Part shown: in pieces, positions 16,461 to 24,693 of the stretch
Layout: every line of letters begins with the position of its first letter
Numbering within the stretch: position 1 is the stretch's first letter
Assembly (NCBI GenBank): GCA_963721445.1
Contig: CAVRIZ010000005.1
Coordinates: forward strand, 682,001-746,000
Length of the DNA stretch: 64,000 nucleotides
Direction: 5' to 3'
From: DAIOEK01 sp963721445
Lineage (GTDB): Bacteria; Chloroflexota; Anaerolineae; Anaerolineales; Anaerolineaceae
Notes under the pieces: generated by a model
Seen by the model: only the letters and a program-made list of their open reading frames with translations
The model's database searches: none
Told to the model about the DNA's origin: nothing
Made by a program: the position numbers and the translations under genes

Positions 16461-18932
16461 ATGCCCGCTGTGTTAGATATACACCTCTTTCCGCTCCACA
16501 TAAAAGATAGCATCGAACAGGCATACCTGCCTGGTTTGCACTTTATGGTTTCGCCTAAAAACGCCATGCGTTCAAGGTTGGGTGATCAGATCGTCCTGCT
16601 CGCCGCATCTCAGGGAGAAATGGTTATCGGTTCGGATCGCCTGACATCCATCCTCGATAAAGCAGGGCAGGAGTATTACCGTACATCTGGGACTGTAACA
16701 GCCGGCTTAAGACGATGCATGGAAACCATTAACGATGCAATTCTGGATTACAACCTGAAAGAAAGTGCTGGAAGCCGACAACAGAGCTGTATGGTTAATC
16801 TGGCTGTGATCCGGGAAGACCGAATCTATATCGCTCACTCTGGCTATACGCATAGTTTTGTGCTCAACAAAGAGCAAACCCAGCACTTCTTTGATCCAGA
16901 ATCCTCCGGACGTGGGTTGGGATTAAGCCGGACTTTGAGTGTGCGATTCTTCCTGGCCGAAATCAAACCTGATGAATATATCCTGTTCAGCCCTGAACCA
17001 CTGGCTACCTGGACTCCTTCCAACCTTGCAGGCAGCCCTTCCATCGCCCTGGATTACCTTCGGCGCAGGCTCCTCAATCAGGTCTCTCCGAATATTCGCG
17101 CGCTCCTCATACAGGTCGTGGAAGGAACAGGGAAGACAATACTGGAAGCACCGCTCTCCAGTAAATCGGGTTTTTTTGCCAATCAAGCTTCGTCCGCCCT
17201 ATCACCCACTCCGCCTACCCAGACTACCCGCGAAGGACGTTCCATACCAACGATGGCAGTGCCATCCAATATTCAACCAGCCTATCCTCTCCAGTCAAAA
17301 TCCACAGTAATGGACGGTGTGAGTCCGGTTGCCGGTCAGATGACCCAGATCAGGCAGCATGTGCCAATCCCCGCCTCTGAACTTGAGGAGGATGCTGAAC
17401 CCGGTTTTGTGGAAGGTCTTAAGGGAATTGCGACTGAAATTAAACAAACCGGACAAAAGGCATCCGCTACTTTTACCCGTTTTTTCCAGAGGTTCAAGAA
17501 GAAAGAACCGCTTGATGATGGATTTGTGGTGGATAAGCCAAGTAAGATCCGCATGCCCAATGTTCATATCAACACCGAACCGCTCAAACAATCTTTTGTA
17601 AAATTCGAAAAAGGCGCCTCCGCAGCCGCATCCATGACCGGAAAAACTCTCCAAAAGACCGCGTCTGCGATGGGTGACGCTATGGGTGGAGCAGTGGATT
17701 ATATTACGCCCGAAGGTGGGTTCAAATTTCCACATCTCTCGAACAGCGTAATGATCTTGATCGCGGTCATCATCCCGTTATTGGTCGCTGCCACCGGTTC
17801 TTCCATCTATTTTAACAAGGGCCGTTCCAGTCAGTTTACAACCTACTACGCCCAGGCTGAGGCTGCCGCTGCCCAGGCGAACGGTTTGAAGGAACCGCGC
17901 GAAATACGGAAAGCCTGGGAAAATGCCCTTACATTATTGGATCAGGCAGAAAAATACGGAAAGAATTCGAAATCCACCACCTTGCGTAAACAGGCACAGG
18001 ATGTGTTGGATGATGTCGAAGGGATTGGACGATTGGAGTTCAGCCTTGCGATCCAGGACGGGCTACCCGGTGGAGTAAAGGTCACCCGAATGAAAGCCAC
18101 CTCCACCGATCTATATATGCTGGACAAGACCGATGGAAAAATCATGCGGGCATTATTGACTGGTCGAGGTTTTGACCTCGATTCAAGCTTCACTTGTGCT
18201 CCGGGAGCGTATGGTTCCTACGTCGTTGACCCGCTGGTTGATTTCGCCCTGATGCCGAAAGGAAATTCGCTGGGAGCAAGTATCGCAGCCCTTGATGGGA
18301 AAGGCAATATTGTCTATTGCAGTTCAGGTTCTTCAGCCACATCCATGACCCTGCTTCCGCCCGAAACCGGGTGGGGAAAAATCGAAGCCATCGCCATCGA
18401 TTCCGGGCGGTTATTTGTTCTGGATACGCCCTCGAATGCCATTTGGGTGTATGGTGGTGTGAGTGGAACCTTTACCGAATCACCAGAATTGCTGTTCGAT
18501 AATGATATTCCCCCTATGGCGGATGTGATCGATTTCTCAATCAATGGGAACGATCTGTATATGCTTCACCTGGATGGTCATTTGTCAACCTGTGTGTTCA
18601 GCGCGATCGGCACACCCACCAAATGCAAAGACCCAGCGCCATTCTCAATTGAACGTCCGGGCGTGGAAAACAAGCCGGTAATTATCCCGGATTCGAATTT
18701 TGTACAACTGCAATATTCTGATCCGCCCGATCCATCCATCTACATGTTGGATACCAATAGCGTGTCCATCTATCATTTCAGCTTAAAACTGTCACTCGTA
18801 AAACAACTATCCGTGCAGGCAGGCGATCCATTACAACTCCTTAAACGGAGACCGACTGCCTTTGCAGTGAGCCCGGCAAAAGTAGTTTTCATGGCGTTCG
18901 ACGACAAAATCTACAATGGTGTTGAACCGTAG
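16461..18932 (+). CDS. Degenerate PP2C-like domain fused through a membrane helix to a beta-propeller-like domain
   Basis: The 823-residue protein has three parts. Residues about 1-225 resemble a PP2C-type phosphatase fold (core strands near SRQQSCMVNLAVI and IYIAHSGYTHSFVL, and the IKPDEYILFSPEPL strand), but the metal-binding Asp-Gly and the GDSR signature are absent; GDSR is replaced by GYTHS. Residues about 230-425 are a low-complexity Ser/Thr/Pro and Lys-rich linker. A transmembrane helix follows (about 428-450), then a short helical repeat (AQAEAAAAQANGL, ENALTLLDQAEKYG) and a C-terminal half rich in short beta strands (TSTDLYMLDKTDGKI, SGRLFVLDTPSNAIWVYG) as in propellers. It would put a pseudo-phosphatase in the cytoplasm and a propeller outside. 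Function unknown. Confidence 0.75.
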   Translation: MPAVLDIHLFPLHIKDSIEQAYLPGLHFMVSPKNAMRSRLGDQIVLLAASQGEMVIGSDRLTSILDKAGQEYYRTSGTVTAGLRRCMETINDAILDYNLKESAGSRQQSCMVNLAVIREDRIYIAHSGYTHSFVLNKEQTQHFFDPESSGRGLGLSRTLSVRFFLAEIKPDEYILFSPEPLATWTPSNLAGSPSIALDYLRRRLLNQVSPNIRALLIQVVEGTGKTILEAPLSSKSGFFANQASSALSPTPPTQTTREGRSIPTMAVPSNIQPAYPLQSKSTVMDGVSPVAGQMTQIRQHVPIPASELEEDAEPGFVEGLKGIATEIKQTGQKASATFTRFFQRFKKKEPLDDGFVVDKPSKIRMPNVHINTEPLKQSFVKFEKGASAAASMTGKTLQKTASAMGDAMGGAVDYITPEGGFKFPHLSNSVMILIAVIIPLLVAATGSSIYFNKGRSSQFTTYYAQAEAAAAQANGLKEPREIRKAWENALTLLDQAEKYGKNSKSTTLRKQAQDVLDDVEGIGRLEFSLAIQDGLPGGVKVTRMKATSTDLYMLDKTDGKIMRALLTGRGFDLDSSFTCAPGAYGSYVVDPLVDFALMPKGNSLGASIAALDGKGNIVYCSSGSSATSMTLLPPETGWGKIEAIAIDSGRLFVLDTPSNAIWVYGGVSGTFTESPELLFDNDIPPMADVIDFSINGNDLYMLHLDGHLSTCVFSAIGTPTKCKDPAPFSIERPGVENKPVIIPDSNFVQLQYSDPPDPSIYMLDTNSVSIYHFSLKLSLVKQLSVQAGDPLQLLKRRPTAFAVSPAKVVFMAFDDKIYNGVEP

Positions 18933-18960
18933 GGTAGATAACGAAACATCCTATTAAAGC

Positions 18961-18988
18961 AAAAAAGCCCTTTCAATAAGGGCTTTTT
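18961..18988. terminator. Bidirectional intrinsic terminator
   Basis: An 11-bp stem, AAAAAGCCCTT (18962-18972) with AAGGGCTTTTT (18978-18988), has a five-base loop. T-rich tails occur on both strands (TTTTTGTTTG forward, TTTTTTGC reverse). It ends the 823-residue protein gene and the convergent helicase-loader gene. Confidence 0.85.
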
Positions 18989-18994
18989 GTTTGT

Positions 18995-20401
18995 TTATTT
19001 TTTTCGCCGAATAGCGTTGCCAGCTGCCTGGCCAGTAAAAGAAGGAACAACCAGTGGATATATCTTACAGATGCGACCATCGATAATTTTCATCCGTAAA
19101 CGTGCATCAATATCATCCAGCTTGGAGGAGCTAGTGATCACAGTTGGTAATTCAGCGTCATAACGATAATTAAAGAGTTGGTACAGTTTTTCCTTTGCCC
19201 AGGGAGTGGATGATTGTTCTCCCAGATCGTCGAGAATTAACAGCGAACAGGTGCGAATATCTTCAAAACGCCGATCATACGATTCTTTACTCTCAGGGTG
19301 AAAACTGGCTCGCAGATGATCCAGTAGGTCAGGTACGCTAACCAGCAATGGCGGTGTCCCTATAGATGATCTGTAATTGCCGATAGCGGCAGCCAGGTGC
19401 GTTTTTCCCGTGCTGTAATCCCCCAGTAAAATTAGCCATCCCTGCGGCTCCAACGCGAATTTTCTAGCGGCCAAAACTGCTTTCTCCATACTTTTTAGTT
19501 CGTCCGGTTTGAGCCCCTCATTCTTCCGGAGATTGAAGCTTTCGAAAGTCTGTTTCTGATGTAAATTCAACGAAGACAGGTCCGGATGGTCACCAGCCGA
19601 GGAGGGATGACGATAATCTGGTGCATTGATATGCAGCCGTTGCACCAGAGAGGGATCCTGCAGTCTGGATCGAATGCGTTCCTCGATCGATTCCATGGGT
19701 TGGTTGGTAGTGATCACAACTGGTAAGCGGTTCATGTAGCGATGGTTTAATATCTGGAACAATTTCTCCTGCGCCCAGGGCGTCGCATTTTCTGTTCCGA
19801 AATCATCCAGAACCAATAATCGGACATTTCTTATTTCTTCAAATCGCGCTTCAAAGGTCGTTGTCGGATCGCTGTACGCAAATCGCATCCAATCCAATAG
19901 ATCAGGGACAGTCAGAAAGAGAGTTGACACACCGAGCGACACGGCTTCATTTGCGATTGCTGCTGCCAGATGAGTCTTTCCACAACCGAATGGACCAATG
20001 ATCAGGAGCCAGCCCTCCAAAGAGCCGGCATACCGTTGGCAGGTATTGAATGCGGTCTGGAGGGAAAATGCCTGGGATTCAGTCAATGTTCCTGGTCGGC
20101 CCAGTGGCTCAAAGGATTCAAACCTTAATTCCTTCACCGATTCCAGGTTGGCGAATTGATACAGCTTGTGGTGAATTTTTTGAATCACTTCCTGTTGCCG
20201 GCATGAACATACCTGCATCCGACCAAATTCCGGGTGGTTAACCGGCACATCCATCCGGTAAAAGCCAATTCCATGGCAGATTGGGCAATTCGGATCACCA
20301 ATGGTAAATGGCGCCACCGGCTCAGTGTTCGATGAATCGGGCGTATTCTCCTTCGAGGTATTTGCGATAACCTTCCTGAGTGTCGCGTCGATTTTCGTCA
20401 T
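18995..20401 (-). CDS. Tandem DnaC/DnaI-type helicase loader with two AAA+ modules
   Basis: The 468-residue protein contains two DnaC/DnaI/IstB-type ATPase modules in one chain. Module 1 follows a zinc-binding N terminus (CPICHGIGF, then CSC) and has Walker A GPFGCGKTHL (residues 136-145) and Walker B LLVLDDFG (about 195). Module 2 has Walker A GDYSTGKTHL (about 326) and Walker B LLILDDLG (about 387). Both have the characteristic V-PDLLD helix segment and the VITTN/VITSS sensor strand. Normal DnaC/DnaI proteins have about 250-310 residues with one module. The gene lies downstream of dnaB and dnaD with an 80-base overlap with dnaD, so a role in loading DnaB helicase is very likely. Start at 20401 is supported by AGAGGACGAG before ATG. 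Confidence 0.85.
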   Translation of the reverse strand: MTKIDATLRKVIANTSKENTPDSSNTEPVAPFTIGDPNCPICHGIGFYRMDVPVNHPEFGRMQVCSCRQQEVIQKIHHKLYQFANLESVKELRFESFEPLGRPGTLTESQAFSLQTAFNTCQRYAGSLEGWLLIIGPFGCGKTHLAAAIANEAVSLGVSTLFLTVPDLLDWMRFAYSDPTTTFEARFEEIRNVRLLVLDDFGTENATPWAQEKLFQILNHRYMNRLPVVITTNQPMESIEERIRSRLQDPSLVQRLHINAPDYRHPSSAGDHPDLSSLNLHQKQTFESFNLRKNEGLKPDELKSMEKAVLAARKFALEPQGWLILLGDYSTGKTHLAAAIGNYRSSIGTPPLLVSVPDLLDHLRASFHPESKESYDRRFEDIRTCSLLILDDLGEQSSTPWAKEKLYQLFNYRYDAELPTVITSSSKLDDIDARLRMKIIDGRICKIYPLVVPSFTGQAAGNAIRRKK

Positions 20402-21029
20402 CTCGTCCTCTTTCCTGCCAAGATCGAAGGATGGCTTGAATGTAATTCCACTTCCGTACATTGTTAACAACGGCGATACGAAATGCGTCTTCAATCCATT
20501 CCAACGGATAATCTTTTTCTGCTGCTTTCAAATACTCAGCCATAATTGGAGTCAGGGCACCGATGTTTTGCTCATACAGTTTGAACACATTCGGTTTTAC
20601 CAGATCCAACCCAACCGGCAAGAATTTCTCTTTACCAGGCTGCCATTTTCCTTCCAGAAATGCTTCCAGCAAAGCCCGAGATCGGGGTGTGTTCAGCAAG
20701 TAGTACACTTCCTGAGGTAATTCGGGTTGGATGATCAAAAGAGCGCCCAGCGTCTCAGCTTTCTGGATAGCATCCTCCAACAGGCGGATGGCTTCGTTTT
20801 CCTTATTTGAAAAGCTGGTGAGCCACACTTTATCTTCCAGCATTTCCGTTCTTGTTATGTAGCGAATATCGCCTTCCCTTTGGTTCATCGCCCAGAGCAG
20901 ATACAAAACCACTTTCAACTCGCCCAAATCATCGATCCGGAGGAGTAGATCTGTAAAAAATGGATCAGGTATGGGAGTGAAAGACACTTTTCCAGACGGG
21001 AACCCAGTGAAAGCTTTTTCAGGAGCCAT
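20322..21029 (-). CDS. DnaD domain primosomal protein
   Basis: The 235-residue protein has a winged-helix N terminus (SFTPIPDPFFTDLLLRIDDL, then LKVVLYLLWAMNQREG) and a C-terminal DnaD/DnaB_2 domain (LYEQNIGALTPIMAEYLKAA, then YPLEWIEDAFRIAVVNN and WNYIQAILRSW). This YxxN-IG...W-x-Y-I-x-x-I-L pattern is typical of Gram-positive-type DnaD, which remodels DNA in primosome assembly. It begins 4 bases after dnaB ends, and its 3' end overlaps the start of the loader gene, so dnaB, dnaD and the loader are a tight operon. Confidence 0.88.
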   Translation of the reverse strand: MAPEKAFTGFPSGKVSFTPIPDPFFTDLLLRIDDLGELKVVLYLLWAMNQREGDIRYITRTEMLEDKVWLTSFSNKENEAIRLLEDAIQKAETLGALLIIQPELPQEVYYLLNTPRSRALLEAFLEGKWQPGKEKFLPVGLDLVKPNVFKLYEQNIGALTPIMAEYLKAAEKDYPLEWIEDAFRIAVVNNVRKWNYIQAILRSWQERGRDDENRRDTQEGYRKYLEGEYARFIEH

Positions 21030-21033
21030 CTTC

Positions 21034-22401
21034 TTACCTGTTCAATTGAGCTGCGTTTTCAAATTTTGCCAGGTGCGGCATAAAAACCACTTCAATACCG
21101 GGATGGGTGGGACCGTTGCGGTGTTTTGCCACAATTAACTCTGCTACATTTTGGCGTGGATTATTTTTCTCCATTGCTTCCGGTCTGTGGATGAAGAGAA
21201 CAATATCTGCATCCTGCTCGAGTGAGCCAGATTCACGTAGGTCTGATAGTTGCGGGCGTTTATCGGCACGCTGTTCGACAGCGCGGGATAACTGAGCTGC
21301 AGCCAGAACTGGAACATTCAATTCGCGGGCAAGGACTTTCAGGTAACGTGAGATATAAGATACCTCTTGAACTCGGTTATCGTTGCGTGTATCACCGCTC
21401 ATCAATTGCAGGTAATCCACCAGGATCAGATCCAGATGATATTCGAGGTGAAGACGGCGGCATTTGGTACGCATCTGTAGCGGAGTGATGGCAGGGGTGT
21501 CATCCAGGAAAACAGTGGTGTTGCTCATGACATCCACCGCCTGAACAAAGAGGGACCACTCGTCATCAGACAACTTCCCCGCCCGCAGTTTTTGCAATTC
21601 AATACCTGTCTGTTGAGATATCAAGCGCTGCACCAATTGCTCATTTGACATTTCAAGGGAGAACATGGCGACATGTTTTTTATAATTCATCGCCGCTGAC
21701 TTCGCCGCGCCAAGAAGGAAGCCAGTCTTCCCCATACCCGGGCGTCCAGCCACAATGATCAGATCTGATTTCTGCATTCCGCCCAATAATTTATCGAGAT
21801 CAATTAATCCAGTAGGCACCCCATAAAATTCTTCACTTCGCCGGGCGAGTTCGTCTACATGATCGTAATACTCGCTCAATACCGTGCGTATGGGTTGCAG
21901 GTCATGTCGGACTCGGCGCTCACTGATCGCAAAAACGGCTTTCTCTGAATCATCGATCACAGAATCAAGCGTTCGTTCCTGGTTATACGCTAATTTGGCC
22001 ACATCATTGGCTGCTGCGAGTAACCGACGGCGGATCGAGTAATCTTCAATAATATGCCCGTATGCTTCAGCATTGAGAGCGCTCGGGACACGGCTGAGCA
22101 AGTTTGTCAGGTAGGATGGTCCACCCAGTTCTGTCAGGTGATCCTGTTGAGAGAGGTCTTCGGTAACGGTGAGCAAGTCAACCGGAACACGTTTTTCATA
22201 TAACCGGACAAAAGATTCCCATATCCAGCGATTGCGATGAATATAAAAATCGTCTGCCTGCAAAAACTGGGCGACATCATAGTAGGCTTCTGGGTTTATG
22301 AGGATCGAGCCGAGTAGAGACTCTTCCGCTTCCCGGTTATGTGGAATCGTCTGGATTTCTGGGGATGCGGGCATATCATCAGGAGGCGGAAAATCAGCCA
22401 T
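21034..22401 (-). CDS. dnaB: Replicative DNA helicase DnaB
   Basis: The 455-residue protein has the DnaB N-terminal helical domain (EAEESLLGSILINPEAYY) and a RecA-type C-terminal domain with Walker A GRPGMGKTGFLL, the H1a/H2 segments, AITPLQMRTKCRR, LILVDYLQLMSG and DLRESGSLEQDADIVLFIHR. It unwinds DNA at the replication fork as a hexamer. A minus-strand TATAAT occurs at 22434-22439, about 33 bases upstream of the ATG; no good -35 accompanies it. It leads the dnaB-dnaD-loader operon. Confidence 0.96.
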   Translation of the reverse strand: MADFPPPDDMPASPEIQTIPHNREAEESLLGSILINPEAYYDVAQFLQADDFYIHRNRWIWESFVRLYEKRVPVDLLTVTEDLSQQDHLTELGGPSYLTNLLSRVPSALNAEAYGHIIEDYSIRRRLLAAANDVAKLAYNQERTLDSVIDDSEKAVFAISERRVRHDLQPIRTVLSEYYDHVDELARRSEEFYGVPTGLIDLDKLLGGMQKSDLIIVAGRPGMGKTGFLLGAAKSAAMNYKKHVAMFSLEMSNEQLVQRLISQQTGIELQKLRAGKLSDDEWSLFVQAVDVMSNTTVFLDDTPAITPLQMRTKCRRLHLEYHLDLILVDYLQLMSGDTRNDNRVQEVSYISRYLKVLARELNVPVLAAAQLSRAVEQRADKRPQLSDLRESGSLEQDADIVLFIHRPEAMEKNNPRQNVAELIVAKHRNGPTHPGIEVVFMPHLAKFENAAQLNR

Positions 22402-22475
22402 TGCTATCTCCGGTTGTGTTGGGGGATATGTGTATTATAGCCGTAATTTACTACTGAACCACTTACCCGGTGGTG

Positions 22476-23054
22476 CTATTCGGGTTTTTCCCCACTCTCT
22501 TCTTCGTCAGAAGGAGGATCTTCAAGGTCAAGTTTCTTTATGAAGTCTTCAAAAATGGAAAGCCTTCCCTCTGCGCCGGTTGAAGGTGTCCCATCGCTGC
22601 CCGATTCACCAGGCTGATCGGCGCCATCCCCTTCGCCGGCATCCCGGTCTGGATGAACACCAGCCTTCTCCATTACTTCAGATTCTACATAGATGGGGAT
22701 ATGTGCTCTAACGGCAAGCGCGATGGCATCGGATGGCCGGGCATCAATTTTGATGATCTCACCATCCTGTTCGGATACAATGTGAGCATAGAAGACATCA
22801 TCTCTTAACGCAGCCACTTCAATATGCTGCAATTTTCCATTGAGGCGAATGAACACGTTTTTCAATAGATCATGTGTAAGTGGTCTGGATACTTCGACTT
22901 CCTGTAAAGCGATGGTAATCGCTTCTGCTTCATAGGGACCAATCCAGATAGGTAGATAATTATCTGAATTTTTCTCGTGGAGAACCACAACCCTTTGCTG
23001 ATTTGTTAAACTCACTCGTAAGCTATCAATAACGACTTCTACCAGCATACCCAT
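22476..23054 (-). CDS. Bifunctional nuclease family protein (DUF151)
   Basis: The 192-residue protein begins MGMLVEVVIDSLRVS and has the DUF151 core: LPIWIGPYEAEAITIALQ, RPLTHDLLKN, HIVSEQDGEIIKIDARPSDAIALAVR and IYVESEVMEKAG. Related proteins are called bifunctional nucleases from a plant member; the bacterial role is not settled. The C-terminal 50 residues are acidic and low-complexity. I chose the ATG at 23054 because GGAGG lies 6 bases upstream and the -10 box of a good promoter sits at 23071-23076, downstream of the alternative start at 23099. Confidence 0.88.
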   Translation of the reverse strand: MGMLVEVVIDSLRVSLTNQQRVVVLHEKNSDNYLPIWIGPYEAEAITIALQEVEVSRPLTHDLLKNVFIRLNGKLQHIEVAALRDDVFYAHIVSEQDGEIIKIDARPSDAIALAVRAHIPIYVESEVMEKAGVHPDRDAGEGDGADQPGESGSDGTPSTGAEGRLSIFEDFIKKLDLEDPPSDEEESGEKPE

Positions 23055-23070
23055 AGGTGCCTCCGTATGT

Positions 23071-23099
23071 ATTCTAACACTCTCAGAAACGGCATGCAA
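23071..23099 (-). promoter_or_regulatory. Sigma-70 promoter of the DUF151 gene
   Basis: On the minus strand TTGCAT (23094-23099) and TAGAAT (23071-23076) are separated by exactly 17 bases. Transcription would start near 23064, just ahead of the GGAGG site. Confidence 0.7.
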
Positions 23100-23131
23100 A
23101 TAGGGATGAAGAAAAATAGATAGTTTTCGCC

Positions 23132-23219
23132 AATGTTAACATTTGGTTTTTTTAACATTTAAATATCCTTGTAAAATTCCAAAAGCTTAAGGTATAATAC
23201 AACGACCCGAGAATGTTAA
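23132..23219 (+). promoter_or_regulatory. Promoter region with repeated TTAACATT boxes ahead of the response regulator
   Basis: A perfect palindrome AATGTTAACATT (23132-23143), a second TTAACATT (23152-23159) and a third AATGTTAA (23212-23219) surround a plus-strand promoter, TTGTAA (23169-23174) with TATAAT (23193-23198), 18 bases apart. Two boxes lie upstream of the -35 and one just after the start. This layout suggests binding by a dimeric regulator, possibly the OmpR-type protein encoded downstream. Confidence 0.5.
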
Positions 23220-23362
23220 ACTTTTATTGTTAGTAGGAATTTGTAGATAGGGTGTTGAAGCTTTGCTAGATCGCCGCAGGTGGGGGTAATCATGGCATAC
23301 ATTTTTCGGGTACGGTACAGGTATTAACCATTTTCTACTCTATTCTTCGAGGTTAACTCGGC

Positions 23363-24037
23363 GTGAACGAAAAAATTCTTTTAGTTGAAGGTAACCGTTC
23401 AGATCATTCATCGTATCGTGATGGGTTGATCAAACGCGGCTATCTTGTGGAATCAGCGCCGAACGGCAATTCCGCGCTAAAAAGAATTTCGTATATCGAT
23501 CCGGATCTGGTAATAGTAGATGCTGCCTCCCTTCGCACTTCTGGCAAACGGATCTGCCGTGACTTACGTCAATCTCTAGGAGATATCCCGATCATCCTAA
23601 TCGTGGCATCGAATGGGGAACCTGTTGAGAAAAAAGATCCGATCAATAAATTGGATAAAGAGCTGGTCTTAACCCTGCCATTTACCCTTCAAAAATTAAT
23701 TAATCGGATCAAACCGTTGCTGCCCGTGGAGGGCAAACAGGTGATCAATGAAGGTCCTATCCGCCTCGATATTGAACATAAGAAAGTTCGATGCATGAAT
23801 CAGAGTGGAAAGCTTACCCCTCACCTGGTCAGACTCCTCCAGATCCTCATGGAACATCCTGGCGAGGTGGTTGAAAGGGAAGTGCTTTTCCGCGACGTTT
23901 GGGAGACGGAATACACAGTTGATACCCGAACTCTGGATGTGCATATTAGCTGGCTTCGGAGGATCCTCGAAGTCGATCCCCGCCATCCTCGTTTTATCAA
24001 AACCATTCGCGGAGTTGGATATCGTCTGGACGTGTAA
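23363..24037 (+). CDS. OmpR/PhoB-type response regulator with degenerate receiver
   Basis: The 224-residue protein has a receiver domain (1-118) and a winged-helix DNA-binding domain (130-224; EVVEREVLFRDVW, RTLDVHISWLRRILE, RFIKTIRGVGYRLDV). The phosphoacceptor Asp is retained (D53 in VIVDAAS), but the Mg-binding acidic pair is E9-G10 instead of two Asp, and the switch Lys of the K-P-F motif is L105. It may therefore work without a standard phosphorelay. No kinase gene is adjacent. GTG at 23363 is the likely start, with GAGG about 10 bases upstream. A strong terminator follows at 24102-24130. Confidence 0.85.
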   Translation: MNEKILLVEGNRSDHSSYRDGLIKRGYLVESAPNGNSALKRISYIDPDLVIVDAASLRTSGKRICRDLRQSLGDIPIILIVASNGEPVEKKDPINKLDKELVLTLPFTLQKLINRIKPLLPVEGKQVINEGPIRLDIEHKKVRCMNQSGKLTPHLVRLLQILMEHPGEVVEREVLFRDVWETEYTVDTRTLDVHISWLRRILEVDPRHPRFIKTIRGVGYRLDV

Positions 24038-24101
24038 TTCTCCTCGATTGTCGATCGCTTAAATCGATAACCCTCGTGAATAATAGAAACAGACAGCGTC
24101 G

Positions 24102-24130
24102 TCACTACCAAAACTGGTAGTGATTTTTTT
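24102..24130 (+). terminator. Intrinsic terminator after the response regulator gene
   Basis: A 9-bp perfect stem (24102-24110 with 24115-24123) closes an AAAC loop and is followed directly by seven T residues. Confidence 0.9.
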
Positions 24131-24344
24131 TATATCTTTTTTTATGCAGTAGTGTTTCCAGTTGAAAAATATTGATAAAGGCGTAGCTCTCTTTCTATAA
24201 GTATCTCGATAGTCAGAGAAAGATTTAGCCGTTACAATTAGCCATTGGGTATCATCATCACCAAAAATACTGTGGTTGACAAACCCTTTTCGATAATTGA
24301 TCCATTATTCAGAACTTCCAATTTGTAACAAACGGAGAAAATAT
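24131..24344 (+). promoter_or_regulatory. Leader region ahead of the PAS protein with a candidate promoter
   Basis: About 210 bases between the terminator and the PAS gene hold no open frame of note. TTGATA (24172-24177) and TATAAG (24196-24201), 18 bases apart, form a plausible promoter that would give a leader of about 135 bases. No strong secondary structure stands out. Confidence 0.35.
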
Positions 24345-24686
24345 ATGACAATTCCAGAGTGGGCAGATACCGTTAACGGCGCTATCACAGTCTGCGATTC
24401 AGACGGAAAGATCATCTACATGAATGAGGCAAGCCAGCGAAGTTTTGAACCAGACGGCGGCAAAAACCTGGTTGGAAAATCGATGTTTCCCTGTCATAAA
24501 CCAGAATCTGCTCAACTGATAAGGCAGTTTATGGAAACAGGAAAAACCAATGTGTACACCATATTAAAAAAGGGAGTAAAGAAATTGATATACCAGACAC
24601 CCTTCTATGAAAATGGGGAGGTTGCTGGATTGGTTGAGTTTTCATTTGTTTTACCTGAAGATATGCCCCACCATAACCGGGATTAG
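24345..24686 (+). CDS. Stand-alone PAS domain protein
   Basis: The 113-residue protein is a single PAS fold: GAITVCDSDGKIIYMNEAS is the A/B strand-helix start, then the helical LVGKSMFPC segment, and the final strands KKLIYQTPFYENGEVAGLVE and FSFVL. No output domain such as a kinase, GGDEF or helix-turn-helix is attached. The ATG at 24345 has CGGAG 7 bases upstream; longer in-frame starts lack a site. It may bind a small ligand or cofactor and pass the signal to a partner. The convergent DMT transporter gene starts ends 8 bases away. Confidence 0.8.
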   Translation: MTIPEWADTVNGAITVCDSDGKIIYMNEASQRSFEPDGGKNLVGKSMFPCHKPESAQLIRQFMETGKTNVYTILKKGVKKLIYQTPFYENGEVAGLVEFSFVLPEDMPHHNRD

Positions 24687-24693
24687 CTTCCCT

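Noticed and set aside
24276..24297. TTGACA with GATAAT ahead of the PAS gene
   Set aside because: The spacer is only 10 bases, too short for a normal promoter; the TTGATA/TATAAG pair upstream fits better.
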